Below, piece after piece: positions 1 to 13,733 of a stretch of 64,000 nucleotides of DNA. Positions within the stretch are counted from its first letter, which is position 1. Every line of letters starts with the position of its first letter. This stretch comes from Macrotis lagotis. Its lineage: Eukaryota > Chordata > Mammalia > Peramelemorphia > Peramelidae. The translations under genes and the position numbers were made by a program. The DNA lies in NCBI RefSeq assembly GCF_037893015.1, contig NC_133665.1, positions 21,613,207 through 21,677,206 of the forward strand, written 5' to 3'. The notes beneath the pieces were generated by a model that saw nothing but the letters and a program-made list of their open reading frames with translations, was not told where the DNA came from and did no database searches.

Positions 1-852
1 ATATCTCAGAATCTTCCAAATTGTCAGCGGTGTCAGAGGAGGCCAGGGTAACTAGTAAAGGGCAATTTTGGTGTTATGGCTGTAGTTTAGGTCAAAAGCA
101 GGAAAGAGAAAATCTCCAGTCTTGGAGATGAAAATAGGAGCTCTTGGTTTGACTAGGAAAGTCAAAGTTATAAACAAAGAAACTCTCCAAGTTATGAGTA
201 AAGCATTCAAAAGAAATTACTAGATTGTCTTTGAGGGCAAAGGGGTTTCTTCTGGGCATTTTCATCTTTTAAAAATATCTTCAAGCTTTATGGACTCAAA
301 GTTCAAATTCTGACCTTTGACTCCAAAATACTTGTAGGTTCAGAAGGTTCAGAATTTCATAATTCTGAGCCAGATACATTTCAACAATATCTTCTAGTAT
401 CTGTGGAAAATCTTATCATGACCAGAAAAGATTTCCTTTTCTTAAGTTTCCTTTCATTTTTCTTTTAATATTAAATGAGTTCTGAGAAAATAAAAGCAGG
501 CTCAGTGCAGTTCTCCTTTTGGTTAAACAAAAATAATGAGATTCCTTCTACAAAAGATATCTGTTTGAGTCATAATACTATGGAGACCTTATTACATATT
601 GTACTTATGACTTTGGTTTATGTTTCTCAACTGCAATAAGAATCTCATGATAACTGAACCATTTTCTCACTTTTATTCATTCACTTCCCCCAGGATATAA
701 GAAGGTTTTAAGAAAATTGGTCACGCAGATTAGCTAGACTTCCCCTGAAGCATTCAGAAAGCCAAAAATAGAAAGACCCTGACTGAAGTCCCCTTTAACT
801 AAGTCACCCCAAAACAGTAAAATGAATCCAAAGTTCACTGAAGTTCTAAAGA

Positions 853-872
853 TGACGTATGTGGTGATGTCA
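853..872 (+). promoter_or_regulatory. Paired CRE-like motifs upstream of TXNDC8
   Basis: TGACGTAT (853-860) and TGATGTCA (865-872) each resemble the cAMP response element TGACGTCA. They lie 12 bp apart, start to start, about 100-120 bp before the ATG, and no TATA box is evident between them and the gene. CREM-tau acts through such sites in many spermatid genes, which fits a testis-specific thioredoxin. Function is inferred. Confidence 0.4.
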
Positions 873-973
873 CAGAAACCTCAAGCCTGACTACAATTAC
901 ATAGGAACATACAATTCCCAGTGGTGGAAGTAGTGAACAAACAGCCTGCAGTTTGTTTCCTTTGGCAATCATT

Positions 974-994
974 ATGCAGATCATTAAAAACATG
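974..994 (+). CDS. TXNDC8: TXNDC8 exon 1, coding part
   Basis: Seven codons, MQIIKNM, followed directly by the donor GTAAGT at 995-1000. The ATG has A at -3, a fair initiation context. The human protein starts MVQIIK, so this copy lacks one residue after Met. The start is chosen because it gives the conserved QIIK strand and joins in phase 0 to the exon beginning NEFENF. The 5' untranslated part upstream cannot be bounded from sequence alone. Confidence 0.8.
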
Positions 995-3900
995 GTAAGT
1001 ATCTGGTTTGAGCAGCTGTTTCTTAAAGACCTTTACTTTGGGTGATCTGCAGAAGAGAAAAGAGAAAGACTTTTAATAGACTTAAGGATGGTTTCTTAAC
1101 TTAGTGCAGGAGTCAGTGATTCTCATGGAAATGCATGACCTAGGGCCTTTCACATAGCATAGCCCTCAAATATCTTTTACATTGAATTGAATGCCTTTTT
1201 GAAGCTATTAATTATGTGGCAAAGATCAATAATCATAGTATCAAAGAAACTAGAGCTGGTAGGAACTTCAGAAACCATATAGTCCAACTGTTTTCTTTAG
1301 CCAATAAGGAAACTGAGACCTGAATTGTTGTAGTGACTTGCCCCAGGTCATACAGGTAGCAGATGTCAAAGACAGCATTCAAATATGGGTCCTCTGATTC
1401 CAGACTCAGGATTTCTTCCACTATATATTTATTTTTGGTAGACTGTTCAGAAGAAATAATTCCCAAGAAAAGTATCTGAGAAGTTAATTGCCCAATTGTA
1501 ATTTTGTTTTTGTTTTTAACCTGGATTCCTACTGTGTCAAGTACATAAAGACTAGAACAGTGGAGTCTTGTTTTTGTTTCTCACAGCTGAAAGTGATTCC
1601 TTTATCTTCAAGTTTCTCAAAGCACTTTTCCTAGATCTTTCTTCCTTATTAGGTTATTGGTGTACATCTTTCCCTTGTTACCACCGCAACCACTACCACT
1701 ACCATCTTCAAACTCCTCCATTCCCATCCCTAACTAACTTGTAATAAGCTCTTTGAGATGTTGTATTTTCCATGTTTACTTTTTGTAGTGCCTAGGCCCC
1801 AGTGCCCAGCATAATACATCTCACATATTTTTTTTGGTCTTGATCAATGATTTCATTAGTGTGTGAGAACTCCCAGTCTGGAAAATCCATTCATCTGTAC
1901 AGATAAGACATTCATCTGTAAATTATGGTTTTATAGAGTGCCTGAACCACTGAGAGATTTAATGATTAGCCTTTGCCTATACAGCTAGTATTTATTTATA
2001 GTATTATATATAGTTAGTACTATAACATTACAGTAGTCTAGTGTTAGACTTGGAGTCAGAAAGACTTAAGTTCAAATATAATCTAAGGTACTCTGAATTG
2101 TGTGATTTGTGGAAAGTCACATTACTTTTCTTAGTTTCAGTTTCAAATGTCAATAATAATATCTACAGTATTTACCTGGTAGGGTGGCAGTGAAGGCCAA
2201 ATAAGATTGTGTAAAAAGTGCTTATAAAGTCAGGACTTAAAGTCAGGTCTTCAGGATTCCAAGACTGGTCCTCTCTCCACCATAATACACTGCTTCTCCT
2301 AATGACCAATAAGTGATAAGCTCAACTAATTTGGGTGCAAATGCTAAAAGATCTGTTTTCAAAATCCTAGTTCCTACTGTTGGCTCTCTTTACTACTAAT
2401 AATCCAAGAATCCTAAACACCATCTCCTCATGGCAATATTGACCACAATTATTTTGCCAAGTTCTCTTCCATATCAAGGGATATTTGCTGTTGTTTTTGA
2501 GTTTCAGTCATGTTTGACTCTTCACAACCTTTTTGGGGGATTTTCTTGGTTAAGATGCTAAAGTGGCTTGCCATTTTTTTCTCTAGTTCATTTTATAGAT
2601 GAAGAAACTGAGGCAAATTAGGTTAAATGACTTGTCCAGAGTCATACAGCTAGATCGGATTTGAAGAAAAGGAGATGAGTCTTCCTAACATCAGGCCTAG
2701 CACTCAATTTTACCTAACTGTTGGGACACCTAATTTGGCAGTAACTCCTGTTTCATCCCTTTGAAAAAGTCAACGAATAAGTGTTTTGAGTACTATCTCT
2801 GAAAGATCATGCATGGTCTTTCATGAACAAGGAAATAGAGGGTTATTGCTTCTGATTTTTACCTCTGTTTCTTCAGTTTCATATTTTTCTGATTTCTTTG
2901 GGAAATTACATTGATTTTAAGTCTAACTAGCGTTGTTAGGAAGAACAAGGACCTTTTGTTCCCTGGATCTATATGAAACTTATCAAGGTTAAGGAAATCT
3001 GACTTATATTAATAGCAAAGGTCATTTATTAATTAGGAATTCCAGTCATAAAGGAGTAGGGTTTTAGTAGATGCATTTAAAAATTCTTTTTCTACAAATT
3101 CATGGAGTCAGTTAAAACATATATGAGTCCTGGGAAAATGTTCAAATTCATGGTATTCATTAACTGCCATTTTCCTGATAGAACAAAAAAAGAAATATAT
3201 AAATGACCCAAAGTATTAGATCTGTTCTCTTTTAGATCTTTGTTACATATTGGTACATTTGACAAGCATGGGGAAAACAAGTGAAATTTGTTGAAGGAAA
3301 AAGTATAATATTAATCCTATTTGCAAAATTGTGGCAATATTATGTAGTTGTTAGTATACTCCAAGTTTTGGGGCCCTGTCCTGCTATCAATATACATTTA
3401 CTATGGACACTTTATGCAAGGATTTTACATACTAAGGTAAACAATAGGTACAAAAATTATGAGTTATAGGCTAGGTGAGTCATATTACCTTGTGGCCATC
3501 GATTTTCTCATTTGTAAAATAATGATCTCTCAAGTTCTTTCCCCAGTGGCAGCTAGGTGGTAGTGTGGATAGAGTGCCAGGTCTAGAGTCAGGAAGACTC
3601 ATGTTCCTCACTTAAAACCTGGTCTCAGACATTTACTAGCTGTGTGATCTTTGGTAAGTCATTTAATTCTGCTTGCCTCAGTTTCCTTATCTGTACAAGT
3701 TGGAGAAGAAAATGGCAAGCTGCTTCACTGTCTTTGTCAAGAAAATCCCAAATGGACTCATGAAGAGACAAGCAAGACTGAAATGATTAAAGTCCCTTCC
3801 TTTAGTTCCTCAATTCTATGACTCATGCATAGTTACTAAACATATTTACTCATTTCTGTGCTTATTTCAGAATGAATTTGAGAACTTTCTCAAGAAAGCT

Positions 3901-6739
3901 GGTTCCAAACTTGTTGTTGTTGACTTCTCAGCAAAATGGTGTGGTCCATGTAAAAGAATTGGCCCTGTTGTTCATGTAAGTATCACTAACCTCTGTCCTA
4001 AATTTTTTTTTTAGGTCTTTGCAAGGCAAATGGGGTTAAGTGGCTTGCCCAAGGCCACACAGCTAGGTAATTATTAAGTGTCTGAGGCTGGATTTGAATC
4101 CAGGTATTCCTGACTCCAGGGCCCGTGCTTTATCTACTGAGCCACCTAGCTGCCCCCCCCCTCCTAAATTCTTAAAGGGATTTAAAGGTCTTTGAGATGT
4201 TACTTACCACCCTTGAAAGCTAGACAGTTGAAAAAATGTGTGTTGTTCTTATGAACCTGGTTTTCTGCTGCATCTTATCTATAAGAATATAAACTTCTTG
4301 AGGACAGAGACTTTCATTTTTGTCTTTATATCCCTAGCACCAGCATAGTGCCTGGCCCCCAAAACAATGCTTGATAAATACTTATTGGTTATCTGACTAG
4401 TTAATTACAACTAAGTACAATGAATCATTTTCCAAGTTAAGATATGAGACACCCAGTGGTTTAAGTTGTTTTTCCTTTCTTGTTCATTTCTTTACAAGAT
4501 AATTGTAATATTTTTATTGATTTTTTGTTTTGACATCACATATTTACCTCTCTTACTCAAAAAGTGTCTCTTATAAAAAAAATAAAAAGGAAGAGAAAAA
4601 AAGTTCAGCAAAACTTACCAATACTTTCCCTGAGTCTGATAGTAATCCAATATTCCACATTCATAATTGCATTTTCTAAATTCTGCTCTAGGACAAAGTT
4701 TGACCATAATTAAACAGCATTTAATTTCTTTTTGTTGTTCTTTCCTATTACTTTGCTGTAGTCCTTATGGATAGTGTTTTCATGGACCTACTTACTTTAC
4801 TCTGCATCAATTCACATGTTTTCCCCTACATCTCTAAATTAATTTTCAGTATTTATTATGGTTACATATTCCATTATATTAATGTGCCACATTTTTTTAG
4901 TCATTCCCTGAGAGATAAGTATCTGCATTAGTTCTAGTATCACAAAAAGAGCTGCTAGAAATAATTTGAAATAATTTGAGCTTTGAGACTTTTTGTTGTT
5001 TGAACTCCTAAAAATTAGATAGCTGGGTCAAAGACCCAGCTTGGTGATATTTTAATCATTTTGATAGGGGTGGGGATAAATAATTCCAAATTAATGTTGC
5101 TTTTCAATGAAAATTTCTGCAAAGAAATCCAGGATGTAAGAATACTATAAGAATTAATGAATTTATTCTCCTTTCCCTTCAAATTGAAAAAAATGAGCTT
5201 TGAACAGATAATAAAATACTAGACTAGACTATAGACAAAGGTCATAAAGAAGGGAAGGAGAGGAATTTCCTTGCCTAGAGATTGTTAAAGTTAGGTTTCA
5301 TACCCTTTTCTTGAGAAAAATTTGAGTGATCATCCTTGAAGGTAGTAGGATAGATCAGAAGACCTTTTTTAAAAAAAATTATTGAAACCTTTAAGTTTTT
5401 TATTACCTTCATCTCCATAAACCTACCTCTCCACCATCACTCAGCCATCCCTTATGCAAAGGTTACAAAAGAGGAAAAAGTAGTTGACTAAAATTAACCA
5501 ACACATTTACCATATATGTAGTATATTTAGGATCTAATATCTATGATGCTCAAAGTCCAATCCTTACCCTGAGCCTAGAAAAAAGATGAAAGTGAGTATT
5601 CATATCTCTTCTTATGGATCATTTTGACTCCAACATGGGGTGCATGGAAACTAGAATGGATAGATGTGCAGGAAAAAATATTAGAACTGAGGAGAGCAGC
5701 TGAGCTATTCAACGAACTTGCAACTGCTGCCTAAAGGCTGCTCTCCTTTACCTACATGTCTGATGGAAGACCAGCCAGCCATTAGGCAGTTCTCCCCAAA
5801 CCCAGAAGTAGGCAGGAATGCACTTATGAAAGTCCTCTTGCATCTACCTCCTCCCTTCTTTGTCTTCATTACATCAGCAACACACACCTTGTATGTCCCA
5901 TGGCCAGGGCTCTGCAAACCACCCCACCCCTAGGCACCCTGAAATGTAACAAGGACAAACAGATCCTGCTTCTCCTGGAATTGAGTCCTTCTAGGACTCA
6001 CCCTCAGAAGAGGATGGGACAGGGTAGGTTCCCACACATACTACACTTCAGCCCCAGGAGAGGATAGGAAGAAAACTACTAGAACTTCTGATAGGGCCCA
6101 GGAAGCAATAGAAATTGGGAAATACTGCTTCATTAACCTGTGCACCCAGGATTTAAAGTTTTCCAATTTTTGTTGCTTCTTTTTAAAAAAAACAGTTGCA
6201 CTATTTCCTTCCCTGTGCCTCACTCTTGGTATAAAATGAGTCCAACCATTCTGGAGTCTTCCATTAGCCCCCAAGGTCAAGGTGGACATGCTTGCTACAC
6301 CTCCCCCACCCAAAGAATAAAGGAGTCTCATGGCACCTGACCAAGTCCTGCAGCAAAGAGAGGCTGAACAGAAGCAGCAGTAATAGCTGTCCATGAGAGC
6401 AACAGAATTTAGCCCATGGTAAGAGGGAGTGTGAATGCAGAAGATGCTGTGACCACTGCCCCACAGCCACCACCCTGATGCTGCTGGAGAACTTGGAGCT
6501 CTTGTGACCCACCCCAGAATCCTTTCAAGTCTGTAACCCTGGTCCCAATATGCAAACAGATCCATCAAGCAGCTGGGAGAGAAACAAAGCCCATCCATCT
6601 CCAGGTCACTCAGGCATCTTTTCATCTCCTCTTGGGCTCTCACTTCTCCCTACCTGAGAAAGCCACCTTCCAGACCTGAGATCTGACTTTTAAAGATAAT
6701 CTTTCCTATCTCCAGTCTTCCATACCTTTCCCCTCATTA

Positions 6740-6790
<51 letters not shown>

Positions 6791-9700
6791 CAGACATTTA
6801 TTTACTAATATAATTTCAACAAAAATCTTTGTATTGTGGAAATGTGGGTGAAATTGAAAAATGAATATCTTGATTTATTAAGCACAACTTTAATGGTAGA
6901 CTTCCATTTTGGATCCACATCTTTATGTCTTACTTTGTTTTGCTAATAAAACCAAGCAACAAAAAAAATACATTTTTAGAACAGACCTTTGAATCACTAT
7001 AACACAAAATGTTAAACCATGATTTTTTAAAAGATGAAGTATATTCACTCCCATAGCTCTTATTAAACATGGTTTTAGTAAGAGAAAAATATTGTGACAG
7101 TATTTTAAAATTTAAAATGTTTATTTCATCTTTATTTCATCCTTTTAAATATCTACTTGGTATTATGAATATTTTATAGAGACAGAGATTGGATTTATGA
7201 TTTCATTGAGAACTCTTAAGTGAGGAAATTTCTTCTACCAATGTATATTAACCTCTCTCTGAAACAGTTAAAACAAAACAGAGAATTGCCTGAAATACTG
7301 AAAGATTGTGACTTGTTCAAGGTCACACAGCTACCTAGAAATGTCAGTCAGGGCTTGAACCCAGATCTTTAGAGTTCTCTCTCTATTCACACCATTCTGT
7401 ATTTTTAATGCAATGCACTTAAAATGCTGGTATAATTGTTCATGTATATAACATAAATTAATATAAATATATGGGGAAGCATGCCCCAAATTTTTTGCAG
7501 ATTAAGGGTACGCAATTATTTTAATAGATAATTTCCTAAATGACTTTTCAAGAGTTGTACCTGCCCTAAGATTCTCTGCCATATTAGGCTGACATACTAA
7601 TTTTTGACTGCCGCAAACAGTTGCTCTTCATGTTCAGCTGTGGGTTACTTGGTTACAAAACCAATTTACAAGAGATATCTGCAGTGTGTCAATTCCTAGA
7701 ATACAAATACAGTATCCCCAAGACAGACTCACTGCAGCTTCATATTCCACAAGTTTATGAGACAGTGAAAGAGCCAAGCCCTTAAATATTTCCCTTCAGT
7801 GATTCAGATTGCTAAAAGGACTGCTCCTTTCTCCATTAGGAAGCAGTATTTTTTCTAGTGTGTTAACAAGGAAAGCTAATGCAGTAAGATCAGGCCCTGA
7901 GTGGGAAAAGATTGTATTTCACTGTCCCTTTTCAAGACCAGATGCCTTCTTTAGAGAAATGGTCTACATGGCCCACACTTCTCTGTACTTTCTCACTAAA
8001 AAGACTACCCTTGATATTTATTAAATAGAGTAATGAAAAAGAAGCTGGGGTGGGGAGGACAAAGAAAGGAGTAATTGATTTGGAATGTAACCTGAGAAGT
8101 TTTGCCAGTATCAACAGTATCCTCCCCAGTAGTCCCAGGAGAAAGCTCTAGTGAGAGTTCTTAACTTTTTTTTTTGTCTTAGAGGGGTCCTTTTGTCAAT
8201 CTGATGAAACCTGTGAAATCCTCAGAATAATGTTTTTAAATATATAAAATAGAATACAGAGAATTAACAAAGGGAACTGATTATATTGAAATACAATTTT
8301 CAAAAAACATTTTTTAAAGATTAAAAGTTGCTGATTTGGAAAAAAGTATATAGGATTGGCAAAATAGCCTAGTTTTTCTCTGAAGAAAAACAATGTATAA
8401 GTCAGTGTGTTCTGGGTGGCACAATAGATAGATTTGGAGTGGGGAAGAATCTAAGTTCAAACTCTGTACTTACTAGTTATGTGGCCCTGACCAAGTTTCC
8501 TGAAAGGATTACTTTGAGAGTCAAATGAGATACCAAATGTAAAGTGTTTTGCAAACCTGAACTGGCTATGTAAATGTATTTTCCTTTTTTGTAGTATCAT
8601 AGATTTAGAGGTAGAAGAGACCTTAGAGTCATGCAGTCTAGGTCTACCATTTTATAGATTAGAAACATGAGGGTCAGAGAGCTTTAATAAATTGCCCATG
8701 TAGGGTAGTATTCAATCATCTATACTTTTCTGCTCTTCTGTTAGTTAACTGTTTGGGAATAATTTCAAATTCTCTCCAGAATTGTTGGATCAATTCATAA
8801 CTCCACCAAGAGTGTATTAGTGTCTGCACTGCTGGTAGAGTTGTGAACTGATTCAAACATTCTGGAGAGAAATTTGGAGTATGCCCAATTGGTATTCTCT
8901 GTGCATACCCTTTGATCCAATGATACTATTATTAGGTCTGCATCCCTAAGAGATCATAAAAAAGGGAAAAACATCCACGTGTACAAAAATAGTTATAGCA
9001 GTTCTTTTTGCAGTGACAAAGAATTGGAAATTGAAAAGATGCACATCAATTGGGAAATGACTGAACAAATTGTAGTATATGAATGTGATGGAATGCAATT
9101 GTTCTATAAGAAATCATAAGCATGTGGATTTCAGAAAAACCTGGAAAGACTTTTGAACTGATATTGTGAAGTCAGAAGAACCAAGAGAATATTGTATGTG
9201 TTAATAGCAACATTGATGATCAACTATAATAGACTTTGCTCTTCTCAGCAATACAAATCAAAGACAATTCTAAAAGATTTATAAGGAAAACGTCATCCAC
9301 ATCCAGAGAAAGAACTATGGAGTCTGAATGCAAACCAAAGCATGCTATTTTTTGCTCTTTAAAATTTTTTTTGTTTTTTTCTCACTTCTTTCTCATTTTG
9401 TTCTGATTCTTCTTTCTTTCCATGACTAATATGGAAATATATTTAACAAGATTGTACATACATATAACATATCAGATTACTCACTGCCATGGGGAAGTGG
9501 AAGGAAAAGAAAGGAAGAAGAAAAATGTGGAACTCAAAAATCTTACAAAAAACAAGTATGCTAAAAACTAACTTTATGACAATCATCATCATGCCACCCT
9601 TAGTCTCAGGTCCCCTAGTCCTCTTCAGAGACTTGAAACCTCTCAAGTTTGAATGAGTTAGCACTATAAACCTGTGAGAAGCACAGAAAAAGATCCTTTC

Positions 9701-12700
9701 CCCCAAGAAGGCACTGAAAGTAGAGAAGGAAGTGATTATGTGTCTCCACCACCCCCACCCCACCCCCCCAGGCAGAAGCCAAGTCCAAGGCTTTGAAGGC
9801 CAATTAGGTAGGTATTGAAGGGTGTCCATAGCCACAAAAAGAAGATCCATACCTCCCCCCACCTTCCAGTGACCCAAGACCTAAGACTTCAAAGGCCCTC
9901 AGAAAAATGGCCCTTGGAGAAACAATGATCACTATGCCATCATAAGTTTCCCTTGACCATTGGCACTACTATGAAAAACAATGAGGATAACAACACACCA
10001 GTCTTCATTGTGGTCATCAAGGTTAATAAGCATCACATCAAGCAGATGGTAAAGAAGTTGTATGACATTGATAAGGTTAATGTCAAGACACTGATCCAGT
10101 CTGATAGAGAAGGCTTATATCTGGCTTGCTCCAGACTGATGCTTTAGATGTTGTCAAAAGACTGGAATCATCTAAACAGTGTCCAACTGTCCTGTTTCAT
10201 TTACAATAAAATGTTTTCTAGTAAAAAAAAAAGAAAACATCTTTTCATCATTAAAAAAAGGAAAAGAAAAAGAAATTTTAAAAAGACTACATTAATGTCT
10301 CAATCTCTCCACATCCCTCCAAATTTGTGGTTTTCCAGTGACCTCTTAATTGCTAAATTCAATAAGGTCATTTCAAACTTCATCCCTTTTGAGTTGTCTG
10401 TAGCATCTGACACTGCCAATCATCCTTTCCTCCTATATACACTCTCCTCTCTAGTTTGTAGTGCCAATTAACTTTCTTCTGGTTTTCCTTTTACCAACTT
10501 TTACTGCATCATCATCATCCATATCACACCCACAAACTACAAGTATACTTAATCTTTGTTCTATTCAATTAAAATCTCTATATAGATAGAGTCACAGATT
10601 GTTATAATTTGCTTTAGCTAGTCTTTTTTTCCAAGCTCTAGTCCAATTGCCTACTGAATATTTCATAATGATTGTAATGGATAGTTCTGGGTCATGTGAT
10701 CAAAAAGATGGAGGATTAGAGATTTCCTCCTGTCTTCATGACCTTTCAAACCTCTCCAAAACAGAAATCATTCACAAGAAACAAGTCAATCTCAAGAATC
10801 TCCACAGTCTAGCATATAAGAACCATAACAAGAAAAAAGATCCAATAAACTAAATGTAGAGAAAAGTAATCTCTTATCTTATCCCATTAATTTAGCAGCA
10901 TCTCCTCCAGTGGCAGCACAAAGACAGGGCTACAGAAGTCAACCCATGAGTTTACTACAAGCACTCTACTCCTCTCTCTTACTCCTAGTCCCAGGGAAGA
11001 TCAAAAGGCAAAAACTTGCTCTGGATGAGACAACAGCATGGCACCAATCTGAACTCAGTATAATTTAGCCAGAGAACTGAAAAACAGAGGGAATTGGGAC
11101 AAGAAATGTTTGTGGCTATATAGCATTCCAACAATCTTAAGGAAGAAAACCTCACATCCATCAGGGGACAGAAATTACTTAAGGCAGACTGAGGCTGGTA
11201 AAATGTCAATTTTCCAGCATAGGAAGAGAACAATAGGAGAAAATAAATCAAAAAAGATAAAAATTACCAAAGATGTCAGGAAGAAGAACATTTCACTAAA
11301 AGCTTTGAGTGGGGGCAGTTAGCCCTGAAGTCAGGAGGACCTAAGTTCAAATTTGACCTCAGACACTTATAGGGGATGGCTAGGTGGCACAGTAGATAGA
11401 GCACTGGCCCTGGAGTCAGGAGTACCTGAATTCAAATCCAGCCTCAGACACTTAATTACCTAGCTGTGTGACCTTGGGCAAGTCACTTAACCCCACTGCC
11501 TTGCAAAAATCAATCAATAAATAAATGAATGAATGGATAAAAATAAAAACTTTGAGTGTATACAGAGAAATTAATAGGGAAAGATATTATTAATAGAAGG
11601 GACTATATATCCTCCAGATCATCAAAAAAGTCCAGGTTTCTGAATAAATACTGCAAGACAAAGGTAAAAGGATCAACCTCAGATGGATTCCCAAGAGAAC
11701 ATAGGACCACAAAAGGGTGTACTGGAATGGTTTAAGGAGAAACTTCAAATCTTGCACATCCAAAATTGAAGTCCATTGTCTTTACCTTCAAACCTATCCC
11801 TCTTCTGAATTTTGCTATTTCTGTTAAGGAAATTTTTCCAATGACCGAAGTTTGCAACTCATTATCACCTTGACTCCTCACTATAATCCCACATATCCAA
11901 TTAGTTCAATATATACTTATATATTTTTTTTCCTTTTAACTCTTCCATTTTTGCAGACACAACATATACCCAGGCGCAGTCTTAACTCAGCTCCATGAAG
12001 TACAAACATGGGTTCAAATACAATAATTAAAGGGAAAAGTTACTAAGATACAAAGGCCTTATGAGTCACCCGGATTCTATATGTCACTAGCATGAACTAG
12101 GTCTTATCTTTTCTTAGTTTTTCCTTTATGTTTTTGTGATTTATCACCATCTTTAAGGACTTTTCATTAATATTAGTTCAATTTTAGTTCTCTAATAGAT
12201 TTGGGTGGCAAGCTACTCAATATTTCAGATTTCTGTAATTGGCTTCCTCTAATCTCTTGCAGAAAATCGGGTGTTCCTATTACAGGCACATACACACATC
12301 TATCCACACATACATATGCAAACATGTACATGTCTGTGCCCAGTCTTTTATTCTAAGTTTCAAATTTTCTTAGCATGGTGTCTGGCATATAATAGACACT
12401 TAATAGATGTTGATATAACTGGAATTGTCATTGTCTACATAGGGTAGATTCTTTGGCCAAAGAATTAAGGAAATAATATCTATATCCCATGGTTCTTTGG
12501 ATAAGAAAGACTTTTTGCTGTTCAACCTTCCAAACCATCTCCTGAAATATCAAAGTTGCTATAGTGCTTTGCACAGAAAGGTCATTTTTTAAAGAAAGAT
12601 TTTATTTATTTTGAGTTTTACATTTTTTCTTTGCATTCTTGCTTCCTTCCCCCACCCACCACAGAAGGCATTCTGCTAGTCTTTACATTGTTTCCATTGA

Positions 12701-13691
12701 TCTCAGTTGAATGTGATGAGAGAGAAATCATATCCTTAAGGAAGAAAAATAAAGTATCAGAGATAGCAAAGTTACATAATAAGATAACATTTTTTTTTTA
12801 GTCTTTGTTCAAATTCTGCAATTCTTTCTCTGGATACAGATGGTATTCTCCATTGCAGATAGCCCCAAATTGTCCCTAGATGTTACACTGATGGAATGAG
12901 CAAGTCCATCAAGGTTGATCATCACCCCCATGTTGCTGTTAGGGTGTACAATGTTTTTTTGATTCTGCTCATCTCACAGAGAGGTCATTTAATAAATGCT
13001 TCATTTATTCAATCATTATTCAATCATTTATTCAATCAGTTATTCAACCATAGCCTTCTTTCTCTTATGTCTTTTCCTGTAACTTAGGCCCTTGGGGCCA
13101 TCTTTTTCTCATTCTTCATCTATATATTAGAATAGATAGAAATAGCTATTCCTAGTTGTTCAGACAGGAACAAACCTCCTGGTAAATGTGTATTGGCTAG
13201 TTCTACTCTTTTTTGACAAAATTTCCCCTCCTACCCAACTGGCCTACTCTGCCATCCTAGACCAGTTTCTGCACTAAGATTCTGCTAAACTTCCATGGTG
13301 CCTTTCCCTAACTCTACCAGGACATAGAGAGTATATAAACATATAGATTTAAACTATATACAAAATAAATAATATTTTAGAAGGGAGGTACTAATATTGG
13401 ATAGAATTTGGAAAGGCTTTTTAAAGGAAATGGCCCCTGAGTTAAAATTCCTAAGAGAAAGAGAGGGATTCCAAAAGTCATTATGTAAGGAGTGAGAAAA
13501 GGATCACCCACCTTATATAAAGGCATAGTGATAAATGAAATGGCATGAAATATCTAGGTTTTAGGCCACCTTGACTGAAATGCCAGGTTCATGAGGAGGA
13601 ATGCATTTATCTATCTTGGAAAGATAGCCTAACTATGAAGGGTTTTAAATGCCAAAGACAAACAATAAATAGGGAAACACTGAAGCTTCTT

Positions 13692-13733
<42 letters not shown>

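Noticed and set aside
5021..5041. Perfect 9-bp hairpin as a regulatory element
   Set aside because: The left arm is a normal piece of the antisense L1 sequence; the match with the right arm looks accidental.
6041..6643. 200-codon minus-strand open frame as a gene
   Set aside because: No recognisable domain, low-complexity Trp/Ser/Cys-rich product, overlapping frames on both strands and no start or splice context. Kept only as a curiosity.
9443..9877. 144-codon minus-strand frame
   Set aside because: It lies antisense over an L1 3' UTR and the RPL23A retrocopy; the frame is a shadow.
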